Assembly: GCA_018372435.1 (NCBI GenBank)
Contig: JAHAJA010000058.1
Coordinates: 1 to 11,822 of the forward strand
Direction of reading: 5' to 3'
From: Clostridiales bacterium
GTDB lineage: Bacteria; Bacillota; Clostridia; Lachnospirales; Lachnospiraceae
DNA: 11,822 bases
Shown here: piece by piece, positions 7,283 to 11,822 of the stretch
Numbering within the stretch: position 1 is the first letter of the stretch
Layout: each line of letters begins with the position of its first letter
Translations under genes and position numbers: made by a program
The notes under the pieces: generated by a model
The model's database searches: none
Seen by the model: the letters and a program-made list of their open reading frames with translations, nothing else
What the model was told of the DNA's origin: nothing

Positions 7283-8983
7283 ATGGTCTTTAAGGTTCTA
7301 AGCGAAGAAGAGATATCTTTACTGAATGTAGAACAGAAAGTAAAGTATGAAGAAGAACGTAATGTGTATCAGCAAAGGGTTGATTTTGTTAATCGACTTG
7401 ATGAATTGGAAGATGTTAAAGTTGAGCAATACAAAATGGAGATGTCATCAATTGAAATTATTCAAGATAGAGAGATCAACCAGTACCAAAATCCAGAATT
7501 TATAATAAAAACTAGTGTTTCTGTAAAAAAACCAAATCTACAAGTAGTAGGTTTTAAGTCATTGGAACAAAATAAACCAGTTCTTCCAATGATTATGAAG
7601 AAGCCGAGGATTCAGGTAGTATACTTTCATCAGAAAGAATCTGCTCGTAAAGAGCTGCCGTTGATTACTAAACCTGTGGTTAGCAGCAGAAATTATAATG
7701 AAGTAAAATTAGAACACCTTGATCTTCCTGGTGTTGAAAAGATTACTATGTCAATGAAAACACACAAACCAATTACGAATGATCACCCAAGTTTACCTGT
7801 TATAACAAAACCATCTATTAATTTAGATATGAATGTAGAACAATTTGCAACCTCTTCTAATGTTAATACAAAGAACTTACCAGAGGTTTTAAAAACGAAC
7901 ATACCAATCCGCAAAGTTGCAATGGCTATAGATACTAGGCATGACTTACCAGAGGTTCTAAAAACGAACATACCAAACCACAAAGTTGCAATGGCTGTAG
8001 ATACTAGGCCTGAATTACCAGAGGTTCTAAAAACAAACATACCAAACCACAAAGTTGCAATGGACGTAGATACTAGGCCTAATTTACCAGAAGTAGAGAA
8101 AATGAACATACCGATCCAAAAAGCTTCAATGGATATAGATACTCAACTGAATCTATCAGGTATCCAAAGATCATCTATAAAATTAGATATTAATACAAAC
8201 ATAGATAAGTTTGAAAAGTCTTCAAAAATTGCTCCTCAAAACTTACCAATGGTTCTTAAAATAAAGGCACCGATTCATTCGGTTCCAATTGAAAATAGTA
8301 TTTCTCCTAGTCTGCCAACTGTTAAAGAAACAAGTATACCAGAACATTCGGTTACAATACCAATAATTAAGGCAGAATTACCAGAATTACAAGAGGTAAT
8401 AAAGGTTTATAATGATAGAAAACCATTTGGTGAAATGAAACCAATTGAAGGTGTTAAGTTGACAACTGTTGTTAAACCTGACGTAAATATTAAAGAATTT
8501 GAAATGAAAAGTTTGCCATCAGTACATTTACCGAAACGATTCAGGCCTAACATTAATATAAAAGAATATAACGGATCTAGTCAGTCAAAAATAAAAGTAA
8601 CAAAGGTTCCAGAAATGAGTATTCCAAAATCTACATACACCAAAGATCTAAAAATTGATACACCAAAGTTGCCTAATGTTCGTGAAATAGCTGTAAAATC
8701 AAAAGAATTCAACTTGACAGAATTACCGAAACCAAATATGCCAGTAGTGAAAACTTCAATTCCAATCATAAATATAAACAAACCTTTACATAACCAGCCT
8801 GGCAATCAGGAAAATCAAGTTGCAATTACTAAAGATTATACATTACATTCTATAATGAAAGATTCTATTAAAATTCCGGATGCGAGTTTAGTATTGAATA
8901 AACTACTTTATGAGCTAAAGGGAGAAACTGAGGATTTGAAAGGATTAGAAGATGAAGAACAACGAGATAATGATTTCTGCTAA
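7283..8983 (+). CDS. Repeat protein of unknown family, coupled to essC
   Basis: I do not recognise this 566-residue protein. Residues 1-60 form a charged helical head (S-E-E-E-I-S-x-L then a K/E/R/Y-rich helix). From about 100 to 510 the protein is built of units starting with L-P-x-(V/I/L), mostly 22-28 residues apart, rich in K, I, V, P and N, with few Gly. Units at residues 199-290 are four 23-residue copies of the pattern L-P-E-V-x-K-x-N-I-P-x-x-K-(V/A)-(A/S)-M. The C-terminal ~50 residues are again helical and acidic. There is no signal peptide, membrane segment or catalytic motif and no Trp; the only Cys is the last residue. AAGGGGG (7269-7275), 7 nt upstream, supports the start. The gene overlaps essC by 32 nt, which points to a job with the motor, such as an extended scaffold, ruler or adaptor (inference). 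A cytosolic substrate is an alternative. Confidence 0.85.
   Translation: MVFKVLSEEEISLLNVEQKVKYEEERNVYQQRVDFVNRLDELEDVKVEQYKMEMSSIEIIQDREINQYQNPEFIIKTSVSVKKPNLQVVGFKSLEQNKPVLPMIMKKPRIQVVYFHQKESARKELPLITKPVVSSRNYNEVKLEHLDLPGVEKITMSMKTHKPITNDHPSLPVITKPSINLDMNVEQFATSSNVNTKNLPEVLKTNIPIRKVAMAIDTRHDLPEVLKTNIPNHKVAMAVDTRPELPEVLKTNIPNHKVAMDVDTRPNLPEVEKMNIPIQKASMDIDTQLNLSGIQRSSIKLDINTNIDKFEKSSKIAPQNLPMVLKIKAPIHSVPIENSISPSLPTVKETSIPEHSVTIPIIKAELPELQEVIKVYNDRKPFGEMKPIEGVKLTTVVKPDVNIKEFEMKSLPSVHLPKRFRPNINIKEYNGSSQSKIKVTKVPEMSIPKSTYTKDLKIDTPKLPNVREIAVKSKEFNLTELPKPNMPVVKTSIPIININKPLHNQPGNQENQVAITKDYTLHSIMKDSIKIPDASLVLNKLLYELKGETEDLKGLEDEEQRDNDFC
7877..8152 (+). repeat. Four in-frame 69-bp tandem repeats
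   Basis: Copies lie at 7877-7945, 7946-8014, 8015-8083 and 8084-8152, each exactly 69 bp (23 codons) and starting with TTACCAGA(G/A)G. The first three are almost identical in DNA (mostly single-base differences), and the fourth has diverged. Looser 22-30-codon relatives continue on both sides in the same protein. Exact in-frame length and near-identity indicate recent tandem duplication by slippage or unequal crossover. Confidence 0.95.
8939..8944 (+). promoter_or_regulatory. Ribosome binding site that sets the essC start at 8952
   Basis: AAAGGA ends 7 nt before ATG 8952 and lies inside the coding sequence of the repeat protein. An in-frame TAG at 8946-8948 means 8952 is the first possible start in this frame. 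The later in-frame ATG at 8970 has no comparable site. Confidence 0.7.
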
Positions 8984-11822
8984 ATTTGTAAGTGACAGTA
9001 TTTCAGAAGAAATATCTTTTCTTATGTTAAAAGATATATCACTAAAATCATTTATTGAGGCTATATATTATGGCGTAAAGAAATTAAGTGACCATGAAGA
9101 TGCCTTTCAGCTTTTGAATAATTATTTACGAACTCGTAAGGAGTTGCAGGTATCCTATAATGCAAAAGGTGATTATAATATAATTGATTTTACAGAAAAA
9201 ATTGAGGATCAATATGTATATGATATGAAACTAGATGAACTTGGTTTTGTTACATCTAGTTGTGTGTTATTCACGACTGACATAGAAGTAATGTCATCTG
9301 GATTATTTCAAAAGAATGAGAAAAGTTATATATTGAAATCAGAGAATTCTCTTGAATATAACATTAGTACACGACGTCTAAATGTAATCGAACCATCGAT
9401 CATTGATATTATTCCAGCTAATGAGATGCCAAGGAAAGATAAGGCCTCTATTATTGATGTAATGATTCCAACGTTGTTGTCAACTGGAGGTATGTTGCTA
9501 GCCAGATCTCTTGTCATGTCATTATCACCAAGTGCTTCTAGTATGGGAGATACCATGCTGTTAATGTCAGGAGCCATGGGTGTTGTGGCACTGGTAACCA
9601 CTCTTTATAACTATGTAAGACAAAAGACGAAGTACAAAAAAGATGTAGCTGAGTGGAAAATAAATTATGAAAACTATATACATAGGAAGATTAAAACAAT
9701 TAATGAATGGCAGAAAAGTGATATCAAGTATTTAAATAGTGTATATCCTAATATGGATACCCTTTTTAAGAATACAGGAGAAATAAGTAGTGCGATTTTT
9801 TCGCGTTCTCAAAATGATAATGATTTCATGACAATATCATTAGGAACATCCAATGAAGTGAAGCCATTGTTTGAAATCAAGAGTGAAAAGAAGGATAATA
9901 TTTTTTATGATGTATATTATAAAAAATATGGTGATACGATCAAAATACAGATTCCATCTAAAAAAGATGACAAAAGAAGAAAGAAACTGACACCTGATGA
10001 AAGAGAAGCAGAGGACAGGAATAAATTCTTACTTACAGATTTGGCTTATAATTTTGCTAATAAAGGAGTCGATCCTAAGGACAGTAATGAAATTATTGGA
10101 TTCAATTACTTAAGAAGTGATGATGATACGAAACCACCACTGTTACTTGATTTGAAATCATGTGGTGCTTTGGGGGTGGTATCAAACGATGAACAGACCT
10201 CTAAGAACTTTGTTCAACATGTTGTATTTGAATTATCCTATTATCATTCCCCAGAGGATCTACAGTTTGTATTCTTCTTTAATAAAGAAGAGGACGCAGC
10301 CAAGAAAAATGAAATATTAGGAAATTATAAATATTTACCTCATGCCAATGAACTATTTGAAGAAACTTCACAATTTGTATTTGATAAAGATAAGTCAGGA
10401 ATTGTGTTTGGACAACTCTTAAGTATTATGAATGGACGTGGCAAAACAACGAAAGAAGAGAAAGAAGAGGAAAGTCCTAATAAAAATCTTACACAAATCG
10501 TTTGTATTGTTTTTGATGATTATAATATTAAGGAGACGGGCTTTTCAAAATTCCTACCAGAGGTACCTAAAGAAGGCGAACCTTATGTGAATACCAATGG
10601 ACTTACTTTTATATTTATTCAGTCTGTGAAGGACAAATTACCAAAGTACTGCGGTAACATTGTTGATATACACAATGTCAACGCTAATGAAAGAAAATGT
10701 AGTTTACGGTACAATGTTCTCACTAGAGAGATTTTAAATGTTTTAAGTGAAGGCAATGATGATGATACAAAAGCAAATGATACAGATAAATTAATAGAAT
10801 ACAAACATTTTGGAAATGATTACATATTCGATGAGAAAAAGTATAGAGAAAACTTTGAATTGGTATTCAAACAATTAAGTGCAATCTATTACACTAGGAT
10901 CGCAGAAAATGGTAAAGTTCCATCGATGGTTACACTTTTTGAACTTTACGGGTATAACTCTGAAAAAGTACAGAATAATGAGATAAAGAATAGTATGCTT
11001 GAAAGTTGGAAGAAGATAGATGTAAATGATGTAACTAGAAACCTTTGTGTTCCTATCGGAAAGAATGAACATGGTCTTTTACATCTTGATCTATATGAGA
11101 AAGCTGACGGACCGCATATGCTTGTAGCTGGAACAACGGGATCTGGTAAGTCTGAAACGATCATTACCTATCTAATTGGATTATGCATGAAGTTCTCACC
11201 TATGGACCTGAATCTAATGCTTGTTGATATGAAAGGTGGAGGATTCTCAGATCGTCTGGGAAGTTTACCTCATTGCGTGGGAGTTGTAACGGATACTGCA
11301 GGGGAGGAAGAAGGAACTTCTGCAGCATATATGTTAAAGCGTTTTCTAGAATCCTTAAATGCGGAGATAAAGAGACGTAAGCTACTTCTTTCAAGTTTCG
11401 GTGTCGATAATGTAGACTCATACATAAGAGCACTTCGTGTTATAAAACAAATTAAAGAATTGCAGAAGCAAAGCGCGAATAGTGAAACAATTGCTTCCTT
11501 ACAAAAAAAATTGAACGAAAAACAGATAGAAGCTTTGGACAAGGAATTAGAAGAACTTGCTTCACTGTCACATCTTATACTCGTTGTTGATGAATTTACT
11601 GAATTAAAGCGATTTTCTAATGAAAGTAATGATGTAGATTTCATTGCAGAGATTACGACAATTGCTCGTGTGGGACGTACCTTGGGATTTCATATTGTAT
11701 TGGTATCTCAAAATATCGAAGGTGCTATCACAGATGATATAAGAGTAAATTCAAAGGCTAGAATCTGCTTAAAAGTTGCAACAAAACAGGCATCAAAGGA
11801 GATGATCGGCACCTCAGTCGCA
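8952..11822 (+). CDS. essC: EssC-type FtsK/SpoIIIE ATPase of a type VII secretion system (3' end missing)
   Basis: The frame is open to the window edge, with 957 codons visible; family members are usually about 1500 residues, so the later ATPase domains lie outside. Order: an N-terminal domain (1-about 115) that does not look like the usual paired FHA domains; R141-R-L-N-V-x-E-P leading to two membrane helices (about 170-191 and 201-222); a charged stalk; F-S-R-x-Q-N-D-x-D-F (about 285), a conserved EssC-like stretch; a degenerate nucleotide-binding-like domain ending near L462-P-H; then the first ATPase domain. That has G-P-H-M-L-V-A-G-T-T-G-S-G-K-S-E, with the Walker A motif at 727-734 (K733), D759-M-K-G-G-G, and the Walker B motif L-I-L-V-V-D880-E881. 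EssC is the membrane motor that recognises and drives WXG100 substrates. A coiled-coil insertion lies between D-x-Y-I-R-A and Walker B. The start is set by AAAGGA at 8939, giving a 32-nt overlap with the repeat protein gene. Confidence 0.93.
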   Translation, partial: MKNNEIMISAKFVSDSISEEISFLMLKDISLKSFIEAIYYGVKKLSDHEDAFQLLNNYLRTRKELQVSYNAKGDYNIIDFTEKIEDQYVYDMKLDELGFVTSSCVLFTTDIEVMSSGLFQKNEKSYILKSENSLEYNISTRRLNVIEPSIIDIIPANEMPRKDKASIIDVMIPTLLSTGGMLLARSLVMSLSPSASSMGDTMLLMSGAMGVVALVTTLYNYVRQKTKYKKDVAEWKINYENYIHRKIKTINEWQKSDIKYLNSVYPNMDTLFKNTGEISSAIFSRSQNDNDFMTISLGTSNEVKPLFEIKSEKKDNIFYDVYYKKYGDTIKIQIPSKKDDKRRKKLTPDEREAEDRNKFLLTDLAYNFANKGVDPKDSNEIIGFNYLRSDDDTKPPLLLDLKSCGALGVVSNDEQTSKNFVQHVVFELSYYHSPEDLQFVFFFNKEEDAAKKNEILGNYKYLPHANELFEETSQFVFDKDKSGIVFGQLLSIMNGRGKTTKEEKEEESPNKNLTQIVCIVFDDYNIKETGFSKFLPEVPKEGEPYVNTNGLTFIFIQSVKDKLPKYCGNIVDIHNVNANERKCSLRYNVLTREILNVLSEGNDDDTKANDTDKLIEYKHFGNDYIFDEKKYRENFELVFKQLSAIYYTRIAENGKVPSMVTLFELYGYNSEKVQNNEIKNSMLESWKKIDVNDVTRNLCVPIGKNEHGLLHLDLYEKADGPHMLVAGTTGSGKSETIITYLIGLCMKFSPMDLNLMLVDMKGGGFSDRLGSLPHCVGVVTDTAGEEEGTSAAYMLKRFLESLNAEIKRRKLLLSSFGVDNVDSYIRALRVIKQIKELQKQSANSETIASLQKKLNEKQIEALDKELEELASLSHLILVVDEFTELKRFSNESNDVDFIAEITTIARVGRTLGFHIVLVSQNIEGAITDDIRVNSKARICLKVATKQASKEMIGTSVA

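Noticed and set aside
7783..8109. Reverse-strand reading frame of 108 codons over the tandem repeats
   Set aside because: It is a mirror of the repeated sense codons, has no ribosome binding site and lies fully inside a well-supported gene.
7877..8152. CRISPR-like array
   Set aside because: The units are contiguous with no unique spacers and are in frame within a protein gene.
8970..8972. ATG at 8970 as the essC start
   Set aside because: ATG 8952 is in frame and has AAAGGA 7 nt upstream; 8970 has no such site. It remains a fallback.
9326..9601. Reverse-strand reading frame of 91 codons within essC
   Set aside because: It is antisense to the membrane region of essC, whose sense frame is continuous and family-like.

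Overview
The window is AT-rich. It has strong AGGAGG-type ribosome binding sites, tight spacing and all genes on the + strand. This fits a low-GC Gram-positive (Firmicutes), probably a Clostridia/Lachnospiraceae-like anaerobe; the family-level guess is weak. No tRNA, rRNA, IS element or CRISPR array was seen. The content is part of a divergent type VII (Ess/WXG100) secretion locus, identified by an EssC-type FtsK/SpoIIIE ATPase with the EssC P-loop signature and by a run of three ~100-residue WXG100-like proteins.

Layout. Positions 2-3877 hold the 3' part of a very large surface protein made of about ten Ig-like repeats of 105-132 residues, ending in one membrane anchor; its start lies before the window. 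A good sigma-A-type promoter (3896-3924), with a perfect 12-bp palindrome over its -35 box, opens a second unit. In that unit follow a coiled-coil protein (4027-4596), a TPR protein (4695-6209), three small helical WXG100-like proteins (6212-6532, 6551-6877, 6892-7191), a 14-bp stem-loop (7200-7239), a 566-residue repeat protein of unknown family (7283-8983) with four 69-bp tandem repeats, and essC (8952 to the window edge, incomplete). essC overlaps the repeat protein gene by 32 nt. The longest gap between genes is about 150 bases, so there is no long gene-free stretch.

How it may work (inference). EssC would be the membrane motor. The WXG100-like trio and perhaps the coiled-coil protein would be substrates or partners. 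The TPR protein and the repeat protein would be cytosolic adaptors or scaffolds, the latter translationally coupled to the motor. The Ig-like protein would be an outward-facing surface component. The parts that look least described are the repeat protein, the EssC variant (a non-FHA N-terminus and a coiled-coil insertion in its first ATPase domain) and a WXG100-like set without the W-x-G motif. EssB, EsaA and free-standing EsaB homologues are not recognisable here but could lie outside the window.
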